Part shown: piece by piece, positions 33,868-45,100 of the stretch
Layout: each line of letters begins with the position of its first letter
How positions within the stretch are numbered: the first letter of the stretch is position 1
Source: Pedococcus aerophilus
GTDB taxonomy: Bacteria > Actinomycetota > Actinomycetes > Actinomycetales > Dermatophilaceae
Length of the DNA stretch: 64,000 bases
Reading direction: 5' to 3'
Assembly: GCF_039532215.1 (NCBI RefSeq)
Contig: NZ_BAAARN010000003.1
Coordinates: forward strand, 202,485-266,484
Made by a program: the position numbers and the translations under genes
The notes under the pieces: generated by a model
The model's input: the letters and a program-made list of their open reading frames with translations, nothing else
What the model was told of the DNA's origin: nothing
Database searches by the model: none

Positions 33868-34952
33868 GGCTGCCGACCCGCGGTCGTCCTGCACGCCCCA
33901 GGCTGGTCGTGGCCGCCGGTGTTGCGGCAGTCCTGGTGGTGGCTGTGACGGGCGCCTACGTCGCGAGCCCACGGACCGAGGGCCTGGCAGGAGAGTGGTC
34001 GGCACCGTCGAGCGACGGCAAGGTCGTGGCCGGGCGGGCGCTCGTCAGCGGTGGCAACGCCGCCCTCGACCTCCGGACCGGGAAGTCCGTCCGCCTCGGC
34101 TCCGTGGCGGGTGGTGCCGCCACCTACGCGGACGACCGGCTGATCGTGAGCAAGGACGGGCGCGTGGACTCCGTGCGCCTCGACGCCTCGGTGCGGTGGA
34201 CCTGGCGTGCTCCCGCCGGCCACGTCGCCATCCCGCTGGCAGCCGCCGCAGGAAGCACGCTGGTCGCGGACTGTCCCGCCGGGGCCGGGAAGACGTGCCG
34301 GCTGGTCGGCCTCGACAGCGCCGGGAAGCCGGGCTGGGAGTCCACCGATGCGGGCCGACCCGTCGACCAGCCCGAGCCCTCCCTGCCGCGGATCCACGCC
34401 GAGTCGGTCGAGGGTGGCGGCGTGCTGCTCACCGACCCGGTGAGCGGACGGTCCACCCTCCAGCCGGGGACGTCGTTCACGGCTGTCCCCGACGGCCCGG
34501 TCGTCGTGCCCGTGCAGCAGGGCGGGCAGTGCGTCGTGTCGCTCTTCGCCTCGCCGGACCCGCTGTGGACCCAGGTCCTCGGCCCCTGCCCCGGCGGAAA
34601 GGTCCCCGAGGTCTCTGTGTCCGAGGGCGCCGTCCTGCTCTCCTGGCCGGGGCGCACCGAGCGCCTCGCGACCGACACGGGCGCCACCCTGCCTCGACCC
34701 ACCACCACGCCGGTCCCCGAGGCCGTGGCGAGCAGCGACGGGCTCGTGGCCACGCGCCATACCGCTGCGTCGCTGCTCGACCCGCGCCGGTGGGGAGAGG
34801 ACGACCACATCCTCGAGCTCCGGGACACCCGCTCCCGTGAGGTGCGGGCGCGACTGGTGACCGAGTCCCCGGTCACCGTGCTCCTGCTCGACCGCGATTC
34901 CCTCGTGGTCCGCGAAGAAGGACGAGTCGTGAGGTACACGCTCGAGGACTGA
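33864..34952 (+). CDS. Membrane-anchored beta-propeller-like protein (PQQ/WD-type)
   Basis: A 362-residue protein with a short basic N-terminus (RLPTRGRPARPR), one transmembrane helix (about residues 15-35) and an extracellular part of repeating short beta strands with GNAALDLRTGKSVRLGS, YADDRLIVSKDG and RWTWRAP, resembling PQQ-like propeller blades. It contains several cysteines (DCPAGAGKTCRLVG, GPCPGGK) that may form disulfides. No enzyme motif is seen. The start is GTG 33864, overlapping the pirin stop. Confidence 0.65.
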   Translation: MRLPTRGRPARPRLVVAAGVAAVLVVAVTGAYVASPRTEGLAGEWSAPSSDGKVVAGRALVSGGNAALDLRTGKSVRLGSVAGGAATYADDRLIVSKDGRVDSVRLDASVRWTWRAPAGHVAIPLAAAAGSTLVADCPAGAGKTCRLVGLDSAGKPGWESTDAGRPVDQPEPSLPRIHAESVEGGGVLLTDPVSGRSTLQPGTSFTAVPDGPVVVPVQQGGQCVVSLFASPDPLWTQVLGPCPGGKVPEVSVSEGAVLLSWPGRTERLATDTGATLPRPTTTPVPEAVASSDGLVATRHTAASLLDPRRWGEDDHILELRDTRSREVRARLVTESPVTVLLLDRDSLVVREEGRVVRYTLED

Positions 34953-34986
34953 CCGGGCACCACACCCGATCGGTCACACTGGTGTC

Positions 34987-35217
34987 ATGAGCCCCGCGCC
35001 CGGCGACCGCACCGCCAACCGTCGACCGTTCCTCGTCCCGTTCCTGCTCGGCCTGTGCAGCCTCATCCTGGTCCGCGAGGGCCTGGACCGGTTCGCCCCC
35101 GACCTCAGCTACTGGATCGTCTTCATCGCCGGCCTGGCCGTGGGCTGGACGGTCTTCACCGTCGCCGAGCGCGTCATCGCCAAGCGCAACGCCACCAAGC
35201 AGGACGGCCTGCGGTGA
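34987..35217 (+). CDS. Small two-helix membrane protein
   Basis: A 76-residue protein with two hydrophobic helices (about residues 14-30 and 41-60) separated by DRFAPDLSYW, and a basic tail (KRNATKQDG). I do not recognise it. It ends by overlapping the SDR gene (GTGA at 35214), so the pair is translationally coupled. Confidence 0.7.
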   Translation: MSPAPGDRTANRRPFLVPFLLGLCSLILVREGLDRFAPDLSYWIVFIAGLAVGWTVFTVAERVIAKRNATKQDGLR

Positions 35218-36065
35218 GCGGCTCCACCCACAGCGCCCCGACCGGCCCGGTCCTCGTCACCGGCTGCTCCTCGGGGATCGGCGCCGCGACCGCCGACTTC
35301 CTCGTCAAGGCCGGCCACACGGTCTACGCCACCGCCCGCCGCCCCGAGACGCTCCGGTCGCTCGAGCTCGCCGGCGCCCGCACGCTCGCGCTCGACGTGA
35401 CCTCCGAGGACTCGATGGCCGAGGCCGTCCGCGCGGTCGAGGACGAGCACGGCCGGGTCGGGGTCCTCGTCAACAACGCCGGGTACGGCGAGTACGGCAC
35501 GATCGAGGAGGTCGAGCTCGACCGGGTGCGCACGATGTTCGAGACCAACGTCTTCGGGCTCTCCCGGATGACCCAGTTCGTGCTGCCCGGGATGCGCGAG
35601 GCCAAGGCCGGGCGGATCGTCAACATCGGCTCCATGGGTGGCCGCTTCACCTGGCCGGTCGGCGGGTACTACCACGCGACCAAGTACGCCGTGGAGGCCA
35701 TCACCGACGCCCTGCGCAACGAGGTCCGCCCCTTCGGCATCCACGTCAGCCTCATCGAGCCCGGCCTGATCCGGACCCGCTTCGAGGAGACTGCCCTCAC
35801 CTCCGACGCCGCGACCGTCGACGACTCCTCCCCGTATTCAGCGCTGCTGGCTGCCAGCGCGCAGGCCACCGCGGGCGGTTACTCGAACCCGCGCCTGGCT
35901 GCCGGCCCGGAGTCCGTGGCCCGTGCGGTGCTCAAGGCGATCGAGTCGAGCAACCCGAGGTCGCGCTACGTCATCACGCCCGCGGCCCGCGCCATGATCG
36001 CGGCACGCACGCTCGGTGGCGACCGGGTCTGGGACGGCATCGTGAAGCAGCAGTTCAAGGCCTGA
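35214..36065 (+). CDS. Short-chain dehydrogenase/reductase
   Basis: A 283-residue classical SDR. The coenzyme-binding TGCSSGIG (residues 15-22), the NNAG motif (near 80), catalytic Ser of GSMGG (about 142) and the YxxxK pair (YHATK, about 152-156) are intact, so it is probably active with NADP(H), as TARRPET suggests. Substrate unknown. GTG 35214 is preferred because it overlaps the upstream stop; the longer frame upstream would read through the membrane gene. Confidence 0.88.
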   Translation: MSGSTHSAPTGPVLVTGCSSGIGAATADFLVKAGHTVYATARRPETLRSLELAGARTLALDVTSEDSMAEAVRAVEDEHGRVGVLVNNAGYGEYGTIEEVELDRVRTMFETNVFGLSRMTQFVLPGMREAKAGRIVNIGSMGGRFTWPVGGYYHATKYAVEAITDALRNEVRPFGIHVSLIEPGLIRTRFEETALTSDAATVDDSSPYSALLAASAQATAGGYSNPRLAAGPESVARAVLKAIESSNPRSRYVITPAARAMIAARTLGGDRVWDGIVKQQFKA

Positions 36066-36105
36066 CCCGCAGACGAACCGGGACCACGCCCGGGGACGCG
36101 CCTAG

Positions 36106-37557
<1,452 letters not shown>

Positions 37558-37572
37558 GCAAGGGATCCACCC

Positions 37573-38625
37573 GTGGTTGCCACAGTCACCCCGCTCTCGG
37601 CCCCTGTCGCGCCCGACGAGGCGCTGCGACGCATCGCGTTCCTGCTGGAGCGGGAGCGGGCGGGCTCCTACCGTGTCGAGGCGTTCCGCAAGGCCGTCGT
37701 CACGGTGCGCGAGACGCCTGAGGACGAGCTCGCCTCGCGTGCCGAGGAAGGCACCTTGCAGGACCTCGCCGGCATCGGGAAGTCGACCGCCGGCGTCATC
37801 GCGGAGGCAGTCGCCGGTGAGCTGCCCGCCTACCTGGACACGTTGCAGGACAAGGCGAAACCACTCGTCACCGGTGGCGAGCAGCTGTTCGCTTCCCTGC
37901 GCGGCGACTGCCACTCGCACTCGAGCTGGTCTGACGGTGGCAGCCCCATCGAGGAGATGGTCCTCACCGCCGTCGAGCTCGGCCACGAGTGGCTCGTCCT
38001 GACCGACCACTCGCCGCAGCTGCGCGTCGCGAACGGCCTGACCGCCGAGCGGCTGACCAAGCAGCTCAAGGTGGTCGACGCCGTGAACTCCTCACTGGGG
38101 GAAGGGTTCCGGCTCCTCAAGGGCATCGAGGTCGACATCCTCGACGACGGCGGGCTCGACCAGACCGACACGATGCTCGGTCAGCTCGACCTCGTCACGG
38201 CCAGCGTCCACTCCAAGCTCAAGATGAACGCTGCGCCCATGACGAAGCGGATGGTTGCCGCCGTCTCCAACCCCCGGGTCAACGTCCTCGGCCACTGCAC
38301 CGGCCGCCTCGTCGAGGGCAGCCGCGGGACCCGGCCCCAGTCCGAGTTCGACGCCCGCGCCGTCTTCGAGGCCTGCGCCGAGCACGGGACCGCCGTCGAG
38401 ATCAACAGCCGCCCCGAACGCCAGGACCCTCCTGACGACCTGCTCCTGATGGCCTTGGAGATCGGGTGCCTGTTCGCCGTCGACTCCGACGCGCACGCTC
38501 CGGGCCAGCTCGAGATGAAGGCCTACGGCTGCGAGCGCGCAGAGCGCCTCGGCGTCCCGGCCGACCGGATCGTCACGACGTGGGACGTCGACCGGCTGCT
38601 TGCGTGGACCCGAGGAGAGGCGTGA
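37573..38625 (+). CDS. PHP-domain phosphoesterase with helix-hairpin-helix N-terminus
   Basis: A 350-residue protein combining a DNA-polymerase-X-like N-terminal helical part (residues 15-110, with the helix-hairpin-helix LQDLAGIGKSTAGVI) and a PHP phosphoesterase (about 108-345) with CHSHSSWSDG, VLTDHS, GIEVDIL, SVHSKL and DSDAHAPG metal-binding motifs. It resembles PolX-type proteins without the polymerase core. Such enzymes act on phosphodiesters, possibly 3'-ends. GTG 37573 was used. Its stop overlaps the GntR gene start (GTGA, 38622). Confidence 0.85.
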   Translation: MVATVTPLSAPVAPDEALRRIAFLLERERAGSYRVEAFRKAVVTVRETPEDELASRAEEGTLQDLAGIGKSTAGVIAEAVAGELPAYLDTLQDKAKPLVTGGEQLFASLRGDCHSHSSWSDGGSPIEEMVLTAVELGHEWLVLTDHSPQLRVANGLTAERLTKQLKVVDAVNSSLGEGFRLLKGIEVDILDDGGLDQTDTMLGQLDLVTASVHSKLKMNAAPMTKRMVAAVSNPRVNVLGHCTGRLVEGSRGTRPQSEFDARAVFEACAEHGTAVEINSRPERQDPPDDLLLMALEIGCLFAVDSDAHAPGQLEMKAYGCERAERLGVPADRIVTTWDVDRLLAWTRGEA

Positions 38626-38996
38626 GCAGCCCCCGCATCACGGTCGACGAGTCGATGGGTGTCGCGCCCTACGAGCAGGTCCGTGACCAGTTCGCCGACC
38701 TCATCGCCTCCGGCGAGCTCGCCGAGGGCGACAAGCTCCCCACGGTGCGCGGCCTGGCCGCCGACCTCGTCCTCGCTCCGGGCACCGTCGCCCGCGCCTA
38801 CAAGGAGCTCGAGGCCCAGGGCCTGGTCGTCTCGCGCAGCCGGGCCGGCACGGTCGTGGCACCGCGCGCCCAGTCGGTGGAGATCGCCCTGCGGCACCTC
38901 GCCGACTCGTTGGTGCAGCGGGCGGTCGAAGCAGGCGTGGACGACGCAGCGGTGCTGTCGATCGTCCGCGCGGCGCTCGGCGACGTGCGCCGCTGA
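38622..38996 (+). CDS. Small GntR-family (YtrA-type) regulator
   Basis: A 124-residue GntR protein of the YtrA type: the winged helix spans residues 15-80 (YEQVRDQFADLIASGELAEG and VRGLAADLVLAPGTVARAYKELE) with only about 35 residues of C-terminal helix, too short for a ligand domain. Such regulators commonly control ABC transporters; none is adjacent. GTG 38622 overlaps the PHP stop by four bases. It is the last gene before the tRNA-Glu and tRNA-Asp genes. Confidence 0.85.
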   Translation: MSSPRITVDESMGVAPYEQVRDQFADLIASGELAEGDKLPTVRGLAADLVLAPGTVARAYKELEAQGLVVSRSRAGTVVAPRAQSVEIALRHLADSLVQRAVEAGVDDAAVLSIVRAALGDVRR

Positions 38997-39071
38997 CCGG
39001 GCCGAACGCCATACCGACGAACGGTCCGGACGTCCGCCCTGAGCACGATTCCGGCCCGCGGTGACCCCGTT

Positions 39072-39101
39072 TTGGAGTTCACGGCATTCAACCCCTATGC
39101 T
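39072..39101 (+). promoter_or_regulatory. Promoter of tRNA-Glu/tRNA-Asp
   Basis: TTGGAG (39072-39077) and TATGCT (39096-39101) are separated by 18 bases and lie 60 bases before tRNA-Glu, a typical vegetative promoter. The region between (39102-39160) is the presumed 5' leader. Confidence 0.6.
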
Positions 39102-39160
39102 TTCCGAGTCCTCGACGGATCCGAGCTGCTGCTCGCTAGCGGCGAGGGACCGTTCGTACG

Positions 39161-39233
39161 GTCCCCATCGTCTAGCGGCCCAGGACCCCGCCCTTTCACG
39201 GCGGTAGCACGGGTTCGAATCCCGTTGGGGATA
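39161..39233 (+). tRNA. tRNA-Glu (TTC)
   Basis: A 73-base cloverleaf: acceptor GTCCCCA/TGGGGAT (first pair G-T wobble), anticodon stem CCGCC/GGCGG holding CTTTCAC with anticodon TTC, and T-arm ACGGG-TTCGAAT-CCCGT. The CCA end is not encoded. It is followed by tRNA-Asp after 20 bases. Confidence 0.95.
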
Positions 39234-39253
39234 CGCACCACCAGCATCATCAA

Positions 39254-39327
39254 GGCCCCGTAGCGCAGTTGGTTAGCGCGCCGCCCTGTCACGGCGGAGG
39301 TCGCCGGTTCGAGCCCGGTCGGGGTCG
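39254..39327 (+). tRNA. tRNA-Asp (GTC)
   Basis: A 74-base cloverleaf: acceptor GGCCCCG/CGGGGTC with one wobble, anticodon stem CCGCC/GGCGG around CTGTCAC with anticodon GTC, and T-arm GCCGG-TTCGAGC-CCGGT. The CCA is not encoded. It is followed by a strong terminator. Confidence 0.95.
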
Positions 39328-39336
39328 CTCGAGAAA

Positions 39337-39370
39337 CAAGAAGGCCCACACGAGAGTGTGGGCCTTCTTG
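39337..39370. terminator. Bidirectional terminator after tRNA-Asp
   Basis: CAAGAAGGCCCACAC (39337-39351) pairs perfectly with GTGTGGGCCTTCTTG (39356-39370) around a GAGA loop. The stem's A-rich and T-rich ends give tracts in both directions, so it ends the tRNA transcript and probably that of the convergent oxidoreductase gene. Confidence 0.9.
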
Positions 39371-39383
39371 CGTTGCTCGTCCG

Positions 39384-40307
39384 TCAGCTGCTGACGGAGA
39401 TGATGACCTTGCCGCGCACGTGGCCACCGGCGCTCGTGGTGAACGCATCGGCGGTCTGCTCGAGCGGGAAGACGTCGGCGACGGGGACCGTCAGCTTGCC
39501 GGCGTCAGCGAGGTCGGCCAGAGCCGCGAGGTCGTCCGGGTTGGGGCGCACCCACAGGTACAGCCCACCGTCCTCCTGGACCTCCGCCTCGACGATGGAG
39601 CCGTGGCGGCCGCCGTCCGCGAGGACCGCCTTCGTCGTGTCGCGCACGCCACCGACGAAGTCCGCGACGACGTCGACACCCTCGGGCGCGAGCTCCCGCA
39701 CGCGCTCGGCCAGCCCGTCGCCATACGTCACCGGCTCGGCACCCAGCTCGCGCAGGAAGTCGTGGTTCTTCTCGCTCGCCGTGCCGATCACGCGCGCCCC
39801 GAAGGACTTCGCGATCTGGACCGCGAGGATGCCGACGCCACCGGCTGCAGCGTGGACGAGGACCGTGTCCCCGGACTTCGTGCCGAGCCGCGTGAGTAGC
39901 TGGTATGCCGTGAGACCGGCGAGCGGGAGGCCAGCGGCCTGGTGCCAGTCAAGGGCCTTCGGCTTCTTCGCGACGGTGCGCGCAGGGGCGGTGACGAGCT
40001 CGGCGTAGGTGCCGCCCTTGACCCAGTCCTTGCGGGCGTAGGCGATGACCTCGTCGCCGACCTCGAACTCGGGGGTGTCGAAGCCGACGGCCTCGACGAC
40101 GCCGGAGACGTCCCAGCCGGGGATGGCGGGGAGCTCGACGTTCATCATCGGGTCGAGGTAGCCCGCCACGATCTTCCAGTCGACGGGGTTGACCGACGCG
40201 CTCTTCACGCGGATCAGGACCTCTCCCGGGCCGACCTTGGGCTCAGGGACGTCGGAGAGGGTGAGGACGCTGGGGTCGCCGTACTCGGCGTAGGTGATGG
40301 CCTTCAT
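39384..40307 (-). CDS. Zinc-free MDR-type quinone/NADP oxidoreductase
   Basis: A 307-residue medium-chain dehydrogenase/reductase. The N-terminal GroES-like part starts MKAITYAEYGDPSVLTLSD, and the Rossmann part has VLVHAAAGGVGILAVQIAK (GxGxxG-like) and VIGTASEKN. It lacks the zinc-binding cysteines, so it resembles quinone oxidoreductases. ATG 40307 was chosen because the family begins at MKAITYA. It lies between the tRNA-Asp and tRNA-Phe genes, on the opposite strand, with its own promoter region presumably near 40308-40380. Confidence 0.88.
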   Translation of the reverse strand: MKAITYAEYGDPSVLTLSDVPEPKVGPGEVLIRVKSASVNPVDWKIVAGYLDPMMNVELPAIPGWDVSGVVEAVGFDTPEFEVGDEVIAYARKDWVKGGTYAELVTAPARTVAKKPKALDWHQAAGLPLAGLTAYQLLTRLGTKSGDTVLVHAAAGGVGILAVQIAKSFGARVIGTASEKNHDFLRELGAEPVTYGDGLAERVRELAPEGVDVVADFVGGVRDTTKAVLADGGRHGSIVEAEVQEDGGLYLWVRPNPDDLAALADLADAGKLTVPVADVFPLEQTADAFTTSAGGHVRGKVIISVSS

Positions 40308-40473
40308 GCACTCGTCAACGGGCCTCCACGGGCCGCCATTCCGCGCGGACACCTCGATGTGAGGAGCATCGCCCTGATCGGCTATCATCGTGCCGTCGCG
40401 ACGGTCCGCCACGGGCTCAGGCCCACAAGGATCGCCGCGAACTGCATGTCCAGCCCCACCCCAGCACCACCCA

Positions 40474-40550
40474 GGCCAGGTAGCTCAGTTGGTACGAGCG
40501 TCCGACTGAAAATCGGAAGGTCGGCGGTTCGACCCCGCCCCTGGCCACCA
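40474..40550 (+). tRNA. tRNA-Phe (GAA)
   Basis: A cloverleaf of 74 bases plus an encoded CCA (40548-40550): acceptor GGCCAGG/CCTGGCC, anticodon stem TCCGA/TCGGA around CTGAAAA with anticodon GAA, T-arm GGCGG-TTCGACC-CCGCC. TATCAT at 40383-40388 is a possible -10 box, though it lies rather far upstream. Followed by a terminator. Confidence 0.95.
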
Positions 40551-40552
40551 CA

Positions 40553-40588
40553 GAAGCCGCTGTCACCCTCCAGGGTGACGGCGGCTTC
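40553..40588. terminator. Terminator after tRNA-Phe
   Basis: GAAGCCGC (40553-40560) pairs with GCGGCTTC (40581-40588) and GTCACCCT (40562-40569) with AGGGTGAC (40572-40579), separated by a single mismatch and a two-base loop. It ends the tRNA-Phe transcript and may also serve the convergent lipoprotein gene. Confidence 0.85.
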
Positions 40589-40610
40589 GTCGTTCGTGCG
40601 GCAGGGGACG

Positions 40611-41075
40611 TCAGGAGTCGCGGCCGCAGCCGACGTTCCGGCCCTCCCACCACGTCCCGGCGACGAGCACGAACAACCGCGTCGACGACGAGATGTCGCA
40701 CCCCGCCGGAGGGGGGCCGCCGTCGAAGGCGATCAGCGGCACGAAGTCGTGCCCGTCGACCGGCGAGGTCCGGACGGTCGTCACGCCGAAGGTCCGTGAG
40801 CCGTCGGACGCCTCACGCATCTCGCAGAGGGTGACGGCCGCGTCCCTCAGCCCCTCGGCGTCCTTGCGCAGGATCCTGCTGGCACCCGCCACCGTCGCGT
40901 CATCGCAGGGTGCCGGTGGTGCGGTCGCTGCACCACCAGCGCCGGAGGTCGGCGTAGGCGTCACCGCCGCCGTCGTCGCCGTCGTCGCCGCCGCCGTCGT
41001 GTCGACGCCACTGCAGCCGCACAGCAGGGCAACCAAGCCACCCACCCAGAACCCTGAGGACGTTGTCGCTCGCAT
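40611..41075 (-). CDS. Hypothetical lipoprotein
   Basis: A 154-residue exported lipoprotein: signal segment with lipobox LLCGC (about residues 17-21), a Thr/Ala-rich linker (residues 24-52) and a mature part with paired cysteines (PCDD, LCEMRE, GCDISS, VGCGRDS). No family is recognised. ATG 41075 follows a poor leader. It runs towards tRNA-Phe and shares no operon with neighbours. Confidence 0.7.
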   Translation of the reverse strand: MRATTSSGFWVGGLVALLCGCSGVDTTAAATTATTAAVTPTPTSGAGGAATAPPAPCDDATVAGASRILRKDAEGLRDAAVTLCEMREASDGSRTFGVTTVRTSPVDGHDFVPLIAFDGGPPPAGCDISSSTRLFVLVAGTWWEGRNVGCGRDS

Positions 41076-41170
41076 GGTCACCCCCGGATCACCTGTCCTG
41101 CCGATCCGAGCGTGACACATCCAGACGCCGCAGGGCCCGCGGCAGTCGCGACAGCGGCAGCCGGGGACGC

Positions 41171-41476
41171 TCAGGCGGGGTCGGGCTGCAGCTCGGCACG
41201 CAGGGCGGCGAGGTCGTCCCTCAAGGCGACGGGCGGGGGCGAGCCGGCGGCAATGGCGTCGTCGAGCGCCAGCTCGATCTGACGTGCCAGGCGGGACGCC
41301 TCCGCATACCCGAACGTCCCCGCAGCACCGGCCACGGCGTGGGCGACGGCCCGTCCGCTCTCGACGTCCTCGGGAGAGGCACCGTCCGCGAGCGCCGGCT
41401 CGATCTGGTCGGTCCGCGCCAGGTTCGTCGTGCGGGCGCGCTCACGCATCCGCGCGAACATCTCTTCCTCGGTCAT
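41171..41476 (-). CDS. Stand-alone HPt phosphotransfer protein
   Basis: A 101-residue helical protein of the HPt fold. The motif AHAVAGAAGTFGY contains His46 with the G and G/F spacing (H-x3-G-x3-G) of HPt domains, so it should accept phosphate from a receiver. It overlaps the receiver gene upstream by four bases (41473-41476), so the two are translationally coupled, as is expected of a phosphorelay. It reads away from the kinases at 42.1-48.6 kb. Confidence 0.85.
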   Translation of the reverse strand: MTEEEMFARMRERARTTNLARTDQIEPALADGASPEDVESGRAVAHAVAGAAGTFGYAEASRLARQIELALDDAIAAGSPPPVALRDDLAALRAELQPDPA

Positions 41477-41874
41477 GCGGTCCACCCCAGCAAGGTGCTC
41501 AGCTGCGCAGGCAGGGTCATCGGGTCGAACGGCTTGGCCAGCACGCCCACGACCGGCAGCCCCGACTTCTGGGCGTCCTCGGCGGCCTGGGCCTTGGCCG
41601 TCAGCAGCACGACGGGGATGTGGCTGATCGCGGGGTCCTGCGACATCAGGATCGCGGCGGTCGAGCCGTCCATGCCCGGCATCATCACGTCCATCACCAC
41701 AGCGTCCGGGAGCTCGCGGGCGCAGCGGTCGAGGGCCTCCTGGCCGCCGGTGGCGGTGGTGACCTCCCAGCCCCCGACCATCGAGAGGCTCATCTCGGCC
41801 ACCTCGAGGATGAGCTCGTCGTCGTCGACCACCAGGACCCGTCGCGGGCCACCGGGAGACGGCGCGGGACTCAT
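41473..41874 (-). CDS. Single-domain response regulator
   Basis: A 133-residue receiver. The acidic pair of VLVVDDDEL (Asp17-19), phosphoacceptor Asp62 in VVMDVMMPGMDG, Thr of VVLLTAK and Lys of LAKPFD are all intact. It has no output domain, so it probably relays phosphate to the coupled HPt protein. A proline-rich tail of ten residues precedes the fold. It is divergent from the kinase gene at 42115. Confidence 0.88.
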   Translation of the reverse strand: MSPAPSPGGPRRVLVVDDDELILEVAEMSLSMVGGWEVTTATGGQEALDRCARELPDAVVMDVMMPGMDGSTAAILMSQDPAISHIPVVLLTAKAQAAEDAQKSGLPVVGVLAKPFDPMTLPAQLSTLLGWTA

Positions 41875-42114
41875 GAGAGCGGAGGGAGAGATCCCCCGGG
41901 TCGGCGCGGCATGACGACATAGTGCATCAACCCGAGGCCGACCGGGGCAACTGCACGCAACATCCTGTCCGTAGGGCCGATCGACGGCTCGCCTCTACGG
42001 GCTGACCCGCTACCCGGAGTCCCCGCAAACAGGACATACGCGACTGCGGGGTCGATAGCCTCACCCTCGTTGGTCACAGTCACGGATGACAGACCACGCA
42101 CCCATAGGAGCGAC

Positions 42115-45100
42115 ATGTCGGTGGCAGGGGAAGGACCCTTCACCCAGTGGTCCGAGCGCCCCGTCCTCGTCCAACCCGAGGGCGAGGCCCTGGCCCACCG
42201 TCTCGGCGTGGCCGTCTACGTGGCCGAGCCGGGCATCGACGGCCGATGGCTCTACGTCAGCCCGGCCGTCACCGCCATGACCGGTCTCACCCCCGAGGAG
42301 TTGATCGCGCAGCCGGAGCTCTGGTGGGCCAACGTCCACCCCGACGACCGGGACGAGGCCGTCGCCAAGGAGCTGCAGCTGCACCTCGAGGGTCGCGTCC
42401 GCTTCGAGTACCGCATGATCCGCCCCGACGGACGCATCGTCTGGCTCGTCGACGACTCGGCCATGGCCCGCACCACCGAGGGCCTCATCCTCCAGGACGG
42501 CTTCGTCGTCGACATCACCGAGCAGAAGCGCGCCGAGCTCATGCTGGCGACGCAGGCCGAGCTCGTCGAGGCGGTGGCCGGCCCCGCGGACCTCGTCGAC
42601 GTGCTCGCCGGGCTGGCGAGCGGGGTGATGGGTATGGCGTCCGCGGTGCGCTGCACGATCACCGTCCACGGCCTGCCGCCGATCGTCCACCCCATGCACG
42701 TCGTCGACGATCCCGGTGCCCAGGACGGCGAGGCCGGTCCTCAGGGCGCCGGCTCGAAAAGCCCCACCACCGTCACCGCCCCGGTCATCGCCCCCGACGG
42801 CACCCACCTCGGCTGCCTCTCCGTGCACTACGCACCGCACACCCACCCGCCGGAGTCGGACCTCGGCCTTCCCGACTGGGCGGCCCACCTCGCCGCGCTC
42901 GCCGTCACCCGGACCCGCGAGCGCGAGCGCGCCGCCACGTCGCACGCCCTCCTCGCAGCGACCCTGGAGTCGACGGTCGACGGCATCCTCGTCGTCGACC
43001 GCGACGGGCACATCGTCGGGCACAACGCCCGGTTCCTCTCCATGTGGCGCATCGATCCCGAGGTGATGGCTGCCGGCGACGACAGCCAGGTCATCGCGTT
43101 CGTGCTCGAGCAGCTGGTAGACCCCGACGGCTTCGTCAACGGCGTGCGTGACCTCTACGACCACCCCGAGCAGACCAGCTTCGACGAGCTCGTCTTCCAC
43201 GACGGCCGCATCTACGAGCGCTACTCCCAGCCCCAGCGGGTCGACGGCAGGACGATGGGACGGGTCTGGAGCTTCCGGGACGTCAGCGACGAGCGCCGTC
43301 TCCAGGCCGACCTGCGGCACAGCGAAGCGAACCTCGACATGCTCGTCGGCCAGGTCCGCGACTACGCCATCCTCAACCTCGACGCGCACGGCCACGTCAT
43401 CACCTGGACCGAGGGCGCGGTACGCATCCACGGCTTCACCGAGTCCCAGATCCTCGGACGCTCGCACGCTGCCTTCTACCCACCCGAGGACCTCGAGGCG
43501 GGACGCCCGTGGCAGCTGCTCGAGCAGGCCCGCGCCGAGGGCCGGGCCACGGACGAGGGCTGGCGCGTGCGCCAGGACGGCTCCCGCTTCTGGGCCAGCG
43601 TCGTGCTCACCGCCCTGCGCGACGAGACCGGAGCCCTGCGCGGCTTCGGCAAGGTCACCCAGGACATCACCGAACGCCACGAGGCCGAGCTCGCCCTGGC
43701 GCGCCAGGCCCGCACACTCGAGCTGCTCGGCACCGTGGCGACCGCCTCCAACGGCGCCTCCGGCGTCGAGGACGCCCTCATGGCGGCGCTGGAGGCCTTC
43801 TGCGGGTACGGCGGCTGGCAGCTCGCGCACGCCTACCTCGCCGACCACGACACCGGGGTCCTCCAGCACTCCGAGTGGTACGCCACCGGGACCTGCTGCC
43901 CCGACTTCCGGGCCAGGACCGAGGCCTTGCCCGTGTCCGAGCTGGGGCTGCCCCGCACCGTGTTCGAGCAGGCCAAGCCGCAGTGGATCGACCGCCTGGA
44001 CGAGCGGGCCCAGAAGGGGCGCGCCGTCGAGGGCACCAAGGCCGGGCTCGTGTCGGGGTGCGCGTTCCCGCTGATGATCCGCGAGGAGCCCGTCGGCGTC
44101 CTGGAGTTCTTCAGCACCGAGATGCGCGAGCTGGACAGCGCAACCATCCAGATCATGCGCCACCTCGGCACCCAGCTCGGCCGCGTCGTCGAGCGAGCCC
44201 GCGCGGAACACCACCTCGGTCGGCACGCCCGCGAGCTGCGTCGCCTCTCCAAGCGCCTCGAGACGGTGCTCAACTCCGCCGGTGAAGGCATCTACGGCGT
44301 CGACGACGACGACCACGTGACCTTCATCAACGAGGCCGGCGCCGCCCTGGTGGGTCGTCGCCGCGACGAGATCATCGGACAGCTCGTCGACGCCGTGCTC
44401 CCGGCCGAGGTGGACACCACGCCACGGCGCCTCCCGGCTGGGACCCAGCCCGGCGCCATACGTCCGGTCCCGACCACACCCACGCAGCCGCCGGACGGCG
44501 CGCCCGTGCCCCAGGCCACGCGGGTGGTGGGTCGGCACACGCGCGCCGACGGCACGTCGTTCGACTCCGAGTGGATCTCCGCCCCCATCGTCACCGAAGG
44601 GGTGGAGAGCGGCGCCGTCGTCGTGTTCCGCGACGTGAGCGAGCAGCGCGCCGTCGAGCGCATGAAGGACCAGTTCCTCGCGGTGGTGAGCCACGAGCTG
44701 CGTACGCCGCTCACCTCCATCCGGGGCGCCCTCGGGCTGCTCGGTGGCGGGGCCGCCGGCGAGCTGCCCGTCGCGGCCGGGCGGATGGTGGACCTGGCCA
44801 CGGTGAGCACCAACCGGCTGATCCGCCTCGTCACCGACATCCTCGACATCGAGCGCCTCGCCGCGGGCCAGATGACGCTCTACCCGCAGCACGTGGACAC
44901 GGGGACGGTCGTGACGGCCTGCGTCCAGGACACCGCAGCCGTCGTGGCCGAGCGACGGGTGAGGGTCGTCGTCGACGGCGAGCCGGCCCAGGTGGTGGCC
45001 GACCCGGACCGGGCCATCCAGGTGCTCACCAACCTCATCACCAACGCCGTGAAGTTCTCCGAGCCCGGCTCCGTCGTCGAGGTCAGCACCAGGACGTCCG

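Noticed and set aside
39072-39095. GTTCACGGCAT as a PHO box before the tRNA genes
   Set aside because: Only one half-site is present and it sits inside a good vegetative promoter for tRNAs, so chance is more likely.
41871-42143. A 90-codon minus-strand frame with a stop overlapping the receiver start
   Set aside because: The ATGA-like overlap is appealing, but the sequence is unlike any protein, and it covers the presumed divergent promoter and the N-terminus of the kinase.
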